A stretch of 64,000 nt of DNA. It comes from Marinomonas communis. Lineage in GTDB: Bacteria > Pseudomonadota > Gammaproteobacteria > Pseudomonadales > Marinomonadaceae. Shown here in pieces: positions 17,917 to 27,180 of the stretch; within the stretch, counting starts at the first letter, position 1, and each line of letters opens with the position of its first letter. A program made the translations under genes and the position numbers. The notes below the pieces were generated by a model. It had not been told where the DNA came from, did not search any database, and was given only the letters and a program-made list of their open reading frames with translations. The stretch spans positions 646,902-710,901 of the forward strand of contig NZ_SNZA01000001.1 of NCBI RefSeq assembly GCF_004363305.1, written 5' to 3'.

Positions 17917-18888
17917 TCAAAACTTACTTGGAAGAGCCTGCATCGCCTCTTTCCAAGCATCTTCAATCGGCGCTTCTAACACTAGCTTTTGACCATCGTA
18001 GTCATCAATCACTAATCGAGAAGCGTGTAAGCACAAACGTTTAAAACCAAGTTGCTTTGCTTCAGCATTCGCTTCATTGGGTGAATATTTATCATCTCCA
18101 ACAATTGGATAACCTGCAAATTGCGTATGCACACGAATCTGGTGAGTTCGCCCTGTGACTGGCTCACATTCTATTAATGTATAACCTTCGAAGTTGCGCA
18201 TCACTTTAAAACGAGTCAAAGATTCCTTGCCATCCGTATGAACTTTCACGACACGTTCGCCAGATTTAAGTTCATTTTTAAGAAGCGGTGCATTGACCTG
18301 TAACTTTCGCTTAGGCCAAGAACCAAACACCAAAGCATTATACGTCTTCTGTACACCTTCCTTCTCTCGCAAGGCAGCATGCAGCATTTTTAACACGCTT
18401 CGTTTTTTTGCGATCATGATCAGTCCTGAGGTATCGCGATCTAAACGATGCACTAACTCTATAAACTTTTCTTGAGGGCGCATCTGACGGACAACTTCAA
18501 CCAAACCAAAGCTCAACCCACTGCCACCATGAACAGCTAAGCCAGATGGCTTATTCACCACAATCAAGCCTTTGTCTTCAAATACAATTCGACTCTCGAT
18601 TTCTTGCTTCAAACCTTCTGCCACCATGGGCTTATCTGATGGCTGAGCCACAACAATTGGCGCTATGCGTATTACGTCTTCATTACTTAAGCGAAAATCA
18701 GGCTTTATTCTTTTTTTGTTGACTCGAATCTCACCCTTACGCAGCAAGTTGTAGATCTTCCCCTTGGGCACTCCTTTAAGGAAAGTCACCAAAAAGTTGT
18801 CGATACGCTGACCATGATTATTTTCATCAATGGTTACAAAACGTACCTGTGGGCGCTCTTGTGCGCCATTAATTTCACTAGCTGCCAA
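17917..18888 (-). CDS. rluC: 23S rRNA pseudouridine synthase RluC
   Basis: Makes pseudouridines at 955/2504/2580 of 23S rRNA in E. coli. The 323-residue chain has an N-terminal S4 RNA-binding domain (RIDNFLVTFLKGVPKGKIYN) and the catalytic Asp in LVHRLDRDTSGL, with the C-terminal GRTHQIRVH. It starts at TTG 18888 with AGGA upstream; no nearer ATG gives a full S4 domain. Divergent from rne, the same arrangement as in E. coli and Pseudomonas. Confidence 0.93.
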   Translation of the reverse strand: MAASEINGAQERPQVRFVTIDENNHGQRIDNFLVTFLKGVPKGKIYNLLRKGEIRVNKKRIKPDFRLSNEDVIRIAPIVVAQPSDKPMVAEGLKQEIESRIVFEDKGLIVVNKPSGLAVHGGSGLSFGLVEVVRQMRPQEKFIELVHRLDRDTSGLIMIAKKRSVLKMLHAALREKEGVQKTYNALVFGSWPKRKLQVNAPLLKNELKSGERVVKVHTDGKESLTRFKVMRNFEGYTLIECEPVTGRTHQIRVHTQFAGYPIVGDDKYSPNEANAEAKQLGFKRLCLHASRLVIDDYDGQKLVLEAPIEDAWKEAMQALPSKF

Positions 18889-19318
18889 AAGAATGGTTTC
18901 CTATGTAATTGAAGCACTTAGATTTTACTGTTATATTCAAAACCGCAGAGGGTAAGAGGCAACAGAAAGCCTCGAAGAAGTAATTGTAACGAATGAATAG
19001 CCAATACCAAAGCGACACTTTGGTCATTTCTTACCTCTGAGCAAAAAGTTAATTTTTATATAATAAACCGCATGAATCAGTGAATCGGTTCATGGGTGTA
19101 ACAGTTTACCATTGAAGACGCTTTCAAGATCAGCACCTTTCATGTTGGCCGATAGTTGAAACACGTATTACAGCAACACAGAAAAGAGCGACACCATGGC
19201 GATTTTTAGCCTTTGTGGTGAGCCTTTAAATTGTGTCTGATTGCGACCGCCAATTCAAAAATCTCGTTACATTTCATGAGCTTAGCATTCACCGAATCAT
19301 TAGAAAGAGTCAGCATTA
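18889..19318 (+). promoter_or_regulatory. rluC-rne divergent promoter region and long rne leader
   Basis: This 430-base stretch has no gene of normal size. A TATAAT at 19059-19064 is a candidate rne -10, which would give a 5' leader near 245 bases. In E. coli RNase E autoregulates by cleaving a structured leader of similar length; the same is inferred here, not shown. A 14-codon ORF (19196-19240, MAIFSLCGEPLNCV) lies in the leader. Confidence 0.5.
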
Positions 19319-22300
19319 ATGATTAGAATGTTAATAAACGCAACTCAACAAGAAGAGTTGCGCGTTGCGTTAGTGGATGGGCAGCGCCTGTACGATCTAG
19401 ATATCGAATCAGGGTCTCGTGAACAAAAGAAAGCAAATATCTATAAAGGCAAAATCACTCGCATTGAACCTAGCTTAGAAGCCGCTTTCGTAGACTACGG
19501 CGCTGAGCGCCACGGCTTCCTTCCCCTCAAAGAAATCTCAAAAACTTACTTCTCTAAAAAATCCAATTCAGACGGCCGCCTTAACATCAAAGATGTGCTA
19601 ACTGAAGGACAGGAAGTCATCGTACAGGTAGACAAAGAAGAACGTGGCAACAAGGGTGCGGCGCTAACAACATTTGTCAGCCTTGCAGGTCGCTACTTGG
19701 TTTTGATGCCAAACAACCCTCGCGCAGGTGGTATTTCACGCCGCATTGATGGTGATGACCGAACTCAATTAAAAGAAGCCATGTCTGGTCTTGATGTTCC
19801 AGATAATGGCGGTTTGATTGTCCGTACTGCAGGTGTTGGCCGCTCAACTGAAGAGCTTCAGTGGGACTTGGATTACCTACAAACACTTTGGGACTCGATC
19901 ACCAAAGCGGCAGCTGACCGCCCTGCTCCATTCTTGATTTACCAAGAAAGCAATATCGTGATCCGTGCTATTCGCGACTACCTACGCGATGACATTGGCG
20001 AAGTACTGATCGACGAAAAGAACGTTTACCAAGACGCCCTTAACTTCGTTATGCAGGTGATGCCGCACTTTAAAAACCGCATCAAACTGTACACAGAACC
20101 TACCCCGCTATTTAACCGCTTCCAAATCGAAACTCAGATCGAAACAGCTTTCCAACGTGAAGTTCGCCTGCCATCAGGTGGCTCGATCGTCATCGACCCT
20201 ACAGAAGCCTTGGTTTCTATTGATATCAACTCTGCTCGTGCAACGAAAGGTGGAGATATTGAAGAAACAGCACTACAAACCAACTTAGAAGCCGCTGACG
20301 AGATCGCACGTCAATTGCGTCTTCGTGATATTGGCGGACTAGTTGTTATCGACTTTATCGATATGACGCCTGTACGCAACCAAAAAGAAGTTGAAAACCG
20401 CATGAAAGCGGCACTTGAAGCAGACCGTGCACGCGTACAAATCGGACGCATCTCACGTTTTGGTCTACTAGAAATGTCGCGTCAACGCCTTCGCCCTTCA
20501 CTTGGCGAAACCAGCGGCATCGTTTGTCCTCGCTGTAATGGACAAGGATTTATTCGTGACGTTGAATCCCTAGCGCTTTCTGTTCTGCGCCTAATTGAAG
20601 AAGAATGTGCCAAAGAGCGTACCGCACAGATCCGAGCTATCTTGCCAGTATCTGTCGCAACATTCTTGCTGAATGAAAAACGTACAAACATCGCTAAAAT
20701 TGAAAAACGCAACGATGTTCATATCATCTTGGTACCTAACCCTCACATGGAAACACCTCACTTCCATGTAGAGCGAATCCGAGATGACAACGAAGTCATC
20801 GCGCAAGATGACAGCAGTTACACTCTAGTTGAAGAGCCTGTTCAGCCTCCTTACGAGCCACGCAAGGCAAATGAACACACTCGCCAACAAGCAGCGGTGA
20901 CCAGCATTTCACCTGCATCACCAGCTCCAGCGCCAACTGAAGCAGAGAAGAAAACGACGGCTAAGCCTGGCTTCTTCAAACGCTTGTTGAATGCATTATT
21001 CGGAAGCACTGAAGAATCCGAGAAAGCAGAAAAAGCGCCTCAAAAAGACACGAAGAAAACTTCTAGTAAATCCTCTGATGAGCGCAAGCCGTCTCGCAAC
21101 CGTCAACGTGATCGCCGACCTTCTCGCCAAAACAGCGACAAGGATCAAAAAGCTCAAAACAACAGCGAGCACCAGAAACCTAAGTCAACGCGTCAGTCTC
21201 GTCGTGCCCAAGCAGAAGCGCAAGAGTCTACTAAAGACACTAACAACAGCCGCAACAAGCAACGCGAAAAGACGAACAAAGACTCGCAGAACAAAGATTC
21301 TGCACCTAAGGTAAAAGCACGTCGTCCTGAGCCAGAAGTAAAAGAGCGCAAGCGCGAGCGCAATGAGAACAAGCGCCGTAACGGCAAGCTGAAAGACGAA
21401 GTCGAGTTAGCTCAACAGCAACAACTACAAGCTGAACAAGAAGCGAAAGACGCTGAGCAAACGCAAAACGCCGAGACTTCTGCTTCTAATCAAGGCAGTG
21501 AAGAAAACAGCTCAACGGAACGCAAGCCTCGTCGCTCTCGCCGCTCTCGACGCAACAAGTCTGATGAAGCAGCTAAAGCAACACCTGAGACACAGGAAAA
21601 TGCTACCGAGCAAACGGCTGAAGCACCCACTACTGAAACAGAAGTTAAGGCAAAAGAAACTACTTCAGCGAAAGAGACGCCAACTCAAGAAGACACTCCA
21701 GCAACAAGTGAAGTAGCTGAGAAAAGTGAAAAGGCTGAAGAAAAACCTGCTAAGCCTAAGATGTCTGTCAAAGCAGGCATGAATAAGATTGCCAAAGCAG
21801 ATAATCCTGAAGAAGCAGCTACATCTTCTACTGAAGAAAGCAGCACTACAGCCACTCCTGAAAAAAAAGTCGTAGACGCTAGTCAGGAAATTGAAAACAG
21901 CGAAGCGGAAGCTGAAGCTCCTGCAACAGCTAACCAAAAGGCTGACAGTGATTCAGAGGCAACAGACGCTAAAGCTGAAACACCAGCTGAGTCTAATGAC
22001 TCTTCTGAAGTTGCTGAAGAAAACGCTAAGCCTGAAAGCGTAACGACTGCTGAGGCAACTAAGCCAGCCGCTTCCACTAGCGAAAGTGATGCTCAAAATA
22101 CTGCGCAAGACAAAGAAGTCTCAAGTGATGTTAAAACTGCTACAGAGGATACGCCAGAGCACACTGCAGCGAAGGAATCCAATACAACGGAAGCAAACCC
22201 AGCAGAAGCTGAGCTAACCAAAGCTGTGGCAGTAGAATCATCAGAAGATGAAGATACACCAAAAACAGGTAAGAAGATTCGTCAACCGCGACCTATCCGC

Positions 22301-22531
22301 GGGAGAAAAGTCAACAAGCCTGCAACTGAGCAAAAAGCACCTGTAGAACTACCTAAAGCCCTTATTGAGCAACAAGAAAAGGCTAAGCAGGAGCTTATTG
22401 AGAAGCGCGAGCAAGCAGCTCAACAGCGTCGTCAACGCCGTTCAGGTCGAGTGAAAAACGATCCACGCCTTTCACGCTCAGAAGACAGCAACATCGAGCA
22501 AAATGAAACTGAAGCAGAATTAAATCAATAA
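19319..22531 (+). CDS. rne: Ribonuclease E
   Basis: A 1070-residue endoribonuclease and degradosome scaffold. The catalytic half is near-identical in pattern to E. coli: [21 protein letters not shown]1 domain (about 36-120), the Mg-binding Asp residues in [10 protein letters not shown] and VIDFIDMTP, and the zinc-link CPRCNGQG near residue 403. Around 550 [14 protein letters not shown] is an amphipathic helix like the E. coli membrane-targeting segment. The remainder (about 560-1070) is disordered: Arg-rich stretches near 580-700, a long Glu/Ala/Thr-rich region, then a basic end with KNDPRL. Start ATG is followed by typical sequence; a strong terminator follows. Confidence 0.97.
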   Translation: MIRMLINATQQEELRVALVDGQRLYDLDIESGSREQKKANIYKGKITRIEPSLEAAFVDYGAERHGFLPLKEISKTYFSKKSNSDGRLNIKDVLTEGQEVIVQVDKEERGNKGAALTTFVSLAGRYLVLMPNNPRAGGISRRIDGDDRTQLKEAMSGLDVPDNGGLIVRTAGVGRSTEELQWDLDYLQTLWDSITKAAADRPAPFLIYQESNIVIRAIRDYLRDDIGEVLIDEKNVYQDALNFVMQVMPHFKNRIKLYTEPTPLFNRFQIETQIETAFQREVRLPSGGSIVIDPTEALVSIDINSARATKGGDIEETALQTNLEAADEIARQLRLRDIGGLVVIDFIDMTPVRNQKEVENRMKAALEADRARVQIGRISRFGLLEMSRQRLRPSLGETSGIVCPRCNGQGFIRDVESLALSVLRLIEEECAKERTAQIRAILPVSVATFLLNEKRTNIAKIEKRNDVHIILVPNPHMETPHFHVERIRDDNEVIAQDDSSYTLVEEPVQPPYEPRKANEHTRQQAAVTSISPASPAPAPTEAEKKTTAKPGFFKRLLNALFGSTEESEKAEKAPQKDTKKTSSKSSDERKPSRNRQRDRRPSRQNSDKDQKAQNNSEHQKPKSTRQSRRAQAEAQESTKDTNNSRNKQREKTNKDSQNKDSAPKVKARRPEPEVKERKRERNENKRRNGKLKDEVELAQQQQLQAEQEAKDAEQTQNAETSASNQGSEENSSTERKPRRSRRSRRNKSDEAAKATPETQENATEQTAEAPTTETEVKAKETTSAKETPTQEDTPATSEVAEKSEKAEEKPAKPKMSVKAGMNKIAKADNPEEAATSSTEESSTTATPEKKVVDASQEIENSEAEAEAPATANQKADSDSEATDAKAETPAESNDSSEVAEENAKPESVTTAEATKPAASTSESDAQNTAQDKEVSSDVKTATEDTPEHTAAKESNTTEANPAEAELTKAVAVESSEDEDTPKTGKKIRQPRPIRGRKVNKPATEQKAPVELPKALIEQQEKAKQELIEKREQAAQQRRQRRSGRVKNDPRLSRSEDSNIEQNETEAELNQ

Positions 22532-22559
22532 CTCTGCAAGGCATTGCTTAGTGCACAAC

Positions 22560-22590
22560 AAAAAGCCAGCTAATTTTAGCTGGCTTTTTT
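22560..22590 (+). terminator. Terminator of rne
   Basis: AAAAAGCCAGCTAA and TTAGCTGGCTTTTTT. It can also serve the convergent murI transcript. Confidence 0.9.
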
Positions 22591-22637
22591 ATTGTCATGT
22601 AATGGGAAGCTGGGAATTAGCGTAAGATTCTTTCGCT

Positions 22638-23432
22638 TTAAATATCAACAAAGCATATGTTTTTTGCTTCAATATCTTGCGACCAATAACTTAGACTCTT
22701 CTGGAATCCCACTGCACCATTGGTAAATATCGCAACATTAGCATCATCCAGAAAATCATCACTTAAAGCATGACCTTGACTGAGAAGAATACGCCTCACC
22801 TGTGCAGTAACCCCCTCACTAGGTTCCACGATTTCAACACCAGGCAATGCTACTTCGAACATATTTTTTATAAGCGGATAATGAGTACAAGCAAGCACCA
22901 AGGCATCGGATTGATGCTCTTTGACAATAGTTGAAACCCTAACTACCTCTTGCTCAGCTACAGATAAAACACTAGGCATTTCATCAATAAGTGAAGCCAG
23001 GCTCTTACTGGCTAAAACCTGCACTTCCGTATCAAAGCGCCACGCTTCAATGAGCTCATTTAAACGTAAACTCTTACTTGTACCTTCCGTTGCAAGTACA
23101 GAGACACGCTTTCGGCTACTGCGTCGACAAGCAGGCTTAACAGCCGGCTCCACACCAACAATCGGAAGATCAGTTTTAGCTCTTAGGGTCTGAATGCCAG
23201 CAACGGTCGCGGTATTACACGCAACCACCATCACACAGCAGCCTTGCGATTTAAAAAAATCGGCCACAACCAATAATCGATCAACAATAAACGCATCACT
23301 TTTAGCACCATATGGCGCATGAGCCTGATCAGCAAAGTAAATCAACTCTATGTTTGGAAGGTTTTTTTGAATGGATTTAAGTATGGTTAAACCACCCGCA
23401 CCAGAATCCATCACCCCAATTTTAGTGCTCAT
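22638..23432 (-). CDS. murI: Glutamate racemase
   Basis: MurI makes D-glutamate from L-glutamate for peptidoglycan. The 264-residue chain has both catalytic cysteines, in VACNTATVAGIQ and LACTHYPLI, and the N-terminal MDSGAGGLTILKSI. Its start overlaps the stop of murB by 4 bases (ATGA). This is an unusual neighbour for murB: the D-glutamate maker and UDP-MurNAc maker are coupled in one transcript. It is convergent with rne. Confidence 0.96.
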   Translation of the reverse strand: MSTKIGVMDSGAGGLTILKSIQKNLPNIELIYFADQAHAPYGAKSDAFIVDRLLVVADFFKSQGCCVMVVACNTATVAGIQTLRAKTDLPIVGVEPAVKPACRRSSRKRVSVLATEGTSKSLRLNELIEAWRFDTEVQVLASKSLASLIDEMPSVLSVAEQEVVRVSTIVKEHQSDALVLACTHYPLIKNMFEVALPGVEIVEPSEGVTAQVRRILLSQGHALSDDFLDDANVAIFTNGAVGFQKSLSYWSQDIEAKNICFVDI

Positions 23433-24475
23433 TGCGCCTGGCCAATCAAAACAGGTTCACGCTCAAGCGTGACATTGAAGAGCTCTTCAACAGAGCGCTG
23501 AATTTTGGCTTCCAAATCAAGCAAAGCATCCGCTTTACTACACTCAAAATTCACCAACACCAATGCCTGCTTTTCATACACACCCACACCCTGGTCGGTA
23601 TATCCCCTCCAGCCAGCTCGATCATTCAGCCAACCCGCCGCAAGCTTCCACCCACCCTCTTGCTCAAAAGCAACAATATTAGGGTAAGCGCCCTTCAAGC
23701 GTGAATAGTGCTCATGAGTGACTATAGGGTTCTTAAAAAAACTGCCTGAATTTGGCAGAACATTGGGATCAGGAAGCTTTTCTTTACGAATCTTACAAAC
23801 ACAATCAAACACTTCTTTTATTGAGGCGTCTGCATCAAGCAAGTTACCCAATCCACCATACGAAAGCGCTAGCTCTGGATGCTTTGATAATTTTAATTTG
23901 ATAGAGGTAATGATGTAGCGATCTTTCCAATCGGTCTTAAACAAAGAGTCTCGATAACCAAAGCCACATTGTTCTGCATTAAGCTCAAGCAGCTCAAGAG
24001 AGCGGCGATCAACAACACATACTGATAGCAGTGTATCTTTGATTTCAACACCGTATGCACCGATATTTTGGACGGGCGCAGCACCGGCAGAACCAGGAAT
24101 CAAAGCGAGATTTTCAATGCCGCCAAGACCTTGCATGACCGCCCATTCAACACATTGATGCCAAACTTCCCCTGCAGCAAACTCGACGACAGCATAATCC
24201 TGAGAGCTTTCACAAAGTGCTCGCCCTTGGAGTTTATTCACAATCACAAGACCAGAAACATCACCACAGATAAGGAGGTTGCTACCGCCACCTAGAACAG
24301 TGACAGGTAAATGGTTCGAGTTTGCCCACAACAGGGCTTCAGACAACTCATTCTGAGACGTAACTTCTGCTAAATACTCCGCCTGATAGTCAAATGAAAA
24401 AGTGTTGTATTGTTTTAATGAAACCCTACTTTTCACAAAAGAGGGACCAGTAGCAGATGGCTCAACTTTATTCAT
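23429..24475 (-). CDS. murB: UDP-N-acetylenolpyruvoylglucosamine reductase
   Basis: FAD-dependent enzyme that completes UDP-MurNAc. At 348 residues it is a type I MurB; FAD-binding VLGGGSNLLI, the catalytic Ser in PNSGSFFKNP and the late Glu in LEREPVLIG are visible. I start at ATG 24475 (MNKVEPSATG), which has GGA 8 bases ahead and overlaps the phosphatase gene by 8 bases; a reading to 24508 would overlap it by 41. Confidence 0.95.
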   Translation of the reverse strand: MNKVEPSATGPSFVKSRVSLKQYNTFSFDYQAEYLAEVTSQNELSEALLWANSNHLPVTVLGGGSNLLICGDVSGLVIVNKLQGRALCESSQDYAVVEFAAGEVWHQCVEWAVMQGLGGIENLALIPGSAGAAPVQNIGAYGVEIKDTLLSVCVVDRRSLELLELNAEQCGFGYRDSLFKTDWKDRYIITSIKLKLSKHPELALSYGGLGNLLDADASIKEVFDCVCKIRKEKLPDPNVLPNSGSFFKNPIVTHEHYSRLKGAYPNIVAFEQEGGWKLAAGWLNDRAGWRGYTDQGVGVYEKQALVLVNFECSKADALLDLEAKIQRSVEELFNVTLEREPVLIGQAQ

Positions 24476-24923
24476 AGTGTCTTTCCAGAAAGCTTTCCGC
24501 AATGGCAAACAAGTGCTTTCGCATCACCACAAATCCAGCGTCACCACCATAATAAGGATCATCGACTTCACCAAACTCTGCGGCCGAATCAAACTCACCA
24601 AACATGACCACCTTTGCTGTAGCATCCAGAGGCTTAATGGACTGAAGGTTCAAAAGATTCTCTTTATCCATGGCCAGAATCCAGTCGAACTCATAGAAAT
24701 CCTGCTGACTCACCTGTCTTGCAGACTGCTTAGAAATATCAATGCCCACTTGCGCCAATGCATTGATTGATCTGGCATCCGGTCGTTTGCCTATGTGATA
24801 AGCAGCTGTACCAGCTGAATCAACAGTTAAATCCAGTGATTGAGAGCATGCCAAATACTCAAAAATTCCTTGAGCCGCTGGCGAACGACATATGTTACCC
24901 AAGCAAACAACTAAAATTTTCAT
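24468..24923 (-). CDS. Low-molecular-weight protein-tyrosine phosphatase
   Basis: A 151-residue cytoplasmic phosphatase. The P-loop CLGNICRS (nucleophile Cys7, Arg13) is at the N-terminus and the general acid Asp is in VDDPYYGG. Family members dephosphorylate tyrosine on proteins, often linked to capsule or LPS export. In Pseudomonas a similar gene lies between kdsB and murB; here it starts 4 bases after ycaR with kdsB missing. Its substrate is unknown. Confidence 0.92.
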   Translation of the reverse strand: MKILVVCLGNICRSPAAQGIFEYLACSQSLDLTVDSAGTAAYHIGKRPDARSINALAQVGIDISKQSARQVSQQDFYEFDWILAMDKENLLNLQSIKPLDATAKVVMFGEFDSAAEFGEVDDPYYGGDAGFVVMRKHLFAIAESFLERHYE

Positions 24924-24927
24924 GAGC

Positions 24928-25116
24928 TTACTTTTCTTCTAAACGCTCTTCACTGGACAAGGTTCTTGCTTCAGTTTCTAGTAATACAGGTATGCCATCG
25001 CGAAGCGGGTAAGCCATTCCACCAACCTTACTAATTAACTCAGTACCATCTTCACTTAATGTAAGCGGTGCTTTAGTGACAGGACAAACAAGGATCTCTA
25101 ATAATGCTTTATTCAT
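24928..25116 (-). CDS. ycaR: Trm112/YcaR family small protein
   Basis: A 62-residue UPF0434/Trm112-like protein, [13 protein letters not shown] at the N-terminus and [17 protein letters not shown] in the middle. Only one cysteine remains, so it cannot bind zinc the way eukaryotic Trm112 does. Overlaps lpxK by 8 bases. Bacterial role unknown; conserved next to lpxK. Confidence 0.92.
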   Translation of the reverse strand: MNKALLEILVCPVTKAPLTLSEDGTELISKVGGMAYPLRDGIPVLLETEARTLSSEERLEEK

Positions 25117-26137
25117 AACGTAAACTCTTTAATTCAGTCACTTGAGCCAACCGGCCCAAAACAAATTGCTTAAAATTTTCTGGCAGTGATAGCTCTGCAA
25201 CCACATACCACCAATCATCTTGCGACTGAGCAAATGCTTCAACCTTAACCGCATCTTTCTCAGTCATTATTACTTTTTCAAATCCAGCTATGTCATCTCT
25301 TTTAAATTGATGATGATCAGAAAAAAATGTCGTATGAGACTGGTCTGGTAACCCCTGTTCTTTTAGAGTTTCCATAAACCTCTCTGGATTACCAACACCA
25401 GCCACAACGTGCCAACCATCATGCGCCAATGCTGACAGCACCTGCTGGCGATCATCTATAACATGCTTAAGTTGAGTCAGCTCCATTTCCCCAGTAAACA
25501 TGGGTTGTTTGGTCACAAGCGCTGGCAGAGCATTTAGAGAAAAGACACAGTCAGCCGCATCGATACGAGATACCGGCTCACGCAAAGGGCCTACTGGCAG
25601 TAACTGGCCATTTCCTAAGCCGCGCTTCGCATCAACCATAATAATTTCAATATCACGATCCATAGCGTAATGCTGCATACCATCATCACTGATGATCACA
25701 TCAACATCCGAATCGTTTTCAAGAGCACGAATAGCTAAGACACGTTTGTTTGCAACAGACACAGGACAGCCAGTGCGACGAGCCAGCATCAACGGCTCAT
25801 CACCAACTTCTGACGCAGTTGACTGGCGTGTAACGAGCAAAGCAGTGTCTAGCTCACGCTTATGGCCACGTGTCACAATCCCTGGACGATAACCTTGCTC
25901 TTTTAAGTATGAACAAAGGGCTATCACCATCGGAGATTTTCCGGTACCACCTACTGTGATATTTCCAACCACAATGACAGGCAGTTTTGACCGATAACTC
26001 GCTGTATCTCGGTGCTTTAAAAACGCTTTACGCTTAGCATGGACAATGGGCGCAGTGAGCAACAAAAAAGGCGTCAGTCCCCAAGTCCAGCCACACTTGC
26101 GATACCATGACTTCGTCAATGATTGCTCAAAGCTCAC
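25109..26137 (-). CDS. lpxK: Tetraacyldisaccharide 4'-kinase
   Basis: LpxK phosphorylates the lipid A precursor at the inner membrane. The 342-residue chain has an N-terminal membrane-associated helix ([17 protein letters not shown]), the P-loop [11 protein letters not shown] and [15 protein letters not shown], the conserved active-site segment. The start is GTG at 26137, overlapping the exbD stop by 4 bases. The order comEC-exbB-exbD-lpxK-ycaR matches Pseudomonas. Confidence 0.95.
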   Translation of the reverse strand: MSFEQSLTKSWYRKCGWTWGLTPFLLLTAPIVHAKRKAFLKHRDTASYRSKLPVIVVGNITVGGTGKSPMVIALCSYLKEQGYRPGIVTRGHKRELDTALLVTRQSTASEVGDEPLMLARRTGCPVSVANKRVLAIRALENDSDVDVIISDDGMQHYAMDRDIEIIMVDAKRGLGNGQLLPVGPLREPVSRIDAADCVFSLNALPALVTKQPMFTGEMELTQLKHVIDDRQQVLSALAHDGWHVVAGVGNPERFMETLKEQGLPDQSHTTFFSDHHQFKRDDIAGFEKVIMTEKDAVKVEAFAQSQDDWWYVVAELSLPENFKQFVLGRLAQVTELKSLRYE

Positions 26138-26565
26138 TGAGCATCCTCTTTTTGCGCAGTATGAGCTAATTTTGTCACCCCTAACTGTGAGGCAGCGTCA
26201 TAGACTTTCATGACCATCTCATAGGACGCGTTGGCGTCAGCGGTAATAATTAAAGGACGATCGAAGTTACCAGAGAACGTTTCTTTTAGCCCCTGCACCA
26301 AAGTACTTACTCGTTCATTAATCAAGGTCTGACCATTAATCACAAACTGACCGTCTCTAGTAATGGTTACTTCAACAGGATCCTGAGATACGATCGGTGG
26401 CGCGCCATTGGCTGCTGTTGGCAAGTCGATTGTAAGGTCAGTCGTCTGTTTGAAGGTGGTACTGACCATAAAAAATATTAATAACAAAAAGACCACATCA
26501 ATTAATGGCGTTAAATTGATATGGACATCTTCAATCTTTTGCCTACGAAATTTCAATGAAGCCAC
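26134..26565 (-). CDS. exbD: Biopolymer transport protein ExbD/TolR family
   Basis: A 143-residue protein with one transmembrane helix, LTPLIDVVFLLLIFFMVST, carrying the proton-channel Asp, then a periplasmic domain. With ExbB it forms a proton-driven motor. GTG at 26565 sits directly after the exbB stop. This copy is embedded in a lipid A operon rather than beside tonB, so its partner energised system is not clear; in several gammaproteobacteria it is conserved with lpxK. Confidence 0.9.
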   Translation of the reverse strand: MASLKFRRQKIEDVHINLTPLIDVVFLLLIFFMVSTTFKQTTDLTIDLPTAANGAPPIVSQDPVEVTITRDGQFVINGQTLINERVSTLVQGLKETFSGNFDRPLIITADANASYEMVMKVYDAASQLGVTKLAHTAQKEDAQ

Positions 26566-26568
26566 CTG

Positions 26569-27180
26569 CTACTCTTTGCCGTCAGCATTCAGTACATCGA
26601 TCAGTTTAGTCGACTGCTGTTCCATATTGACCACAAGCTCATCAATTTTCCTCGCAAAGTAACGATGAAAGGCAAGCGCAGGAATGGCAACCAAAAGACC
26701 TGCAGCCGTGGTTAACAACGCCTCAGAAATACCTCCTGCTAACAATTGGGTATTACCTGCGCCTTGCTCCATCAGCACATTAAAGACTTTGATCATACCT
26801 ACGACAGTTCCCAGTAGTCCCACCAACGGAGAAATGACTGCGATCGTACCCAAAGTACTCATAAAACGCTCAAGCTCATGAATAACATGATTAGCGGCTT
26901 CTTGAATACTTTCTTTCATTGCTCGACGTCCATGCTTTGAACTCAGTAAACCTGCGGCAAATATAGAACTTAAGCCCGATTGAGCCTGCATAGAACGAAT
27001 ATAATCGAGCGTCATTCGGTCTTCGCGCAAACGCGTCATCACATCGGAAAGCAATGCTCTTGGAGCCACTCTGCTTCCACGCAGCGTCCAAAAACGCTCT
27101 AAAATAATGGCAAGCGTAAGAATAGAACATAGCAATAATGGCCACATAAACGGACCACCAGATTTAAAAAGCTCTAACAC
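26569..27180 (-). CDS. exbB: MotA/TolQ/ExbB proton channel family protein
   Basis: A 203-residue three-helix membrane protein. The first helix is WPLLLCSILTLAIILERFW and the conserved paired helices contain LGTIAVISPLVGLLGTVVGM and AAGLLVAIPALAFHRYF. GTG at 27180 has AGGAGG ahead of it and overlaps the end of comEC by 17 bases. It forms the motor with the ExbD-like protein next door. Confidence 0.91.
   Translation of the reverse strand: MLELFKSGGPFMWPLLLCSILTLAIILERFWTLRGSRVAPRALLSDVMTRLREDRMTLDYIRSMQAQSGLSSIFAAGLLSSKHGRRAMKESIQEAANHVIHELERFMSTLGTIAVISPLVGLLGTVVGMIKVFNVLMEQGAGNTQLLAGGISEALLTTAAGLLVAIPALAFHRYFARKIDELVVNMEQQSTKLIDVLNADGKE

Noticed and set aside
20991..22077. Several 60-107-residue frames in other phases of the rne tail
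   Set aside because: They are shadow frames caused by the repetitive Glu/Ala/Lys codons of the RNase E scaffold.
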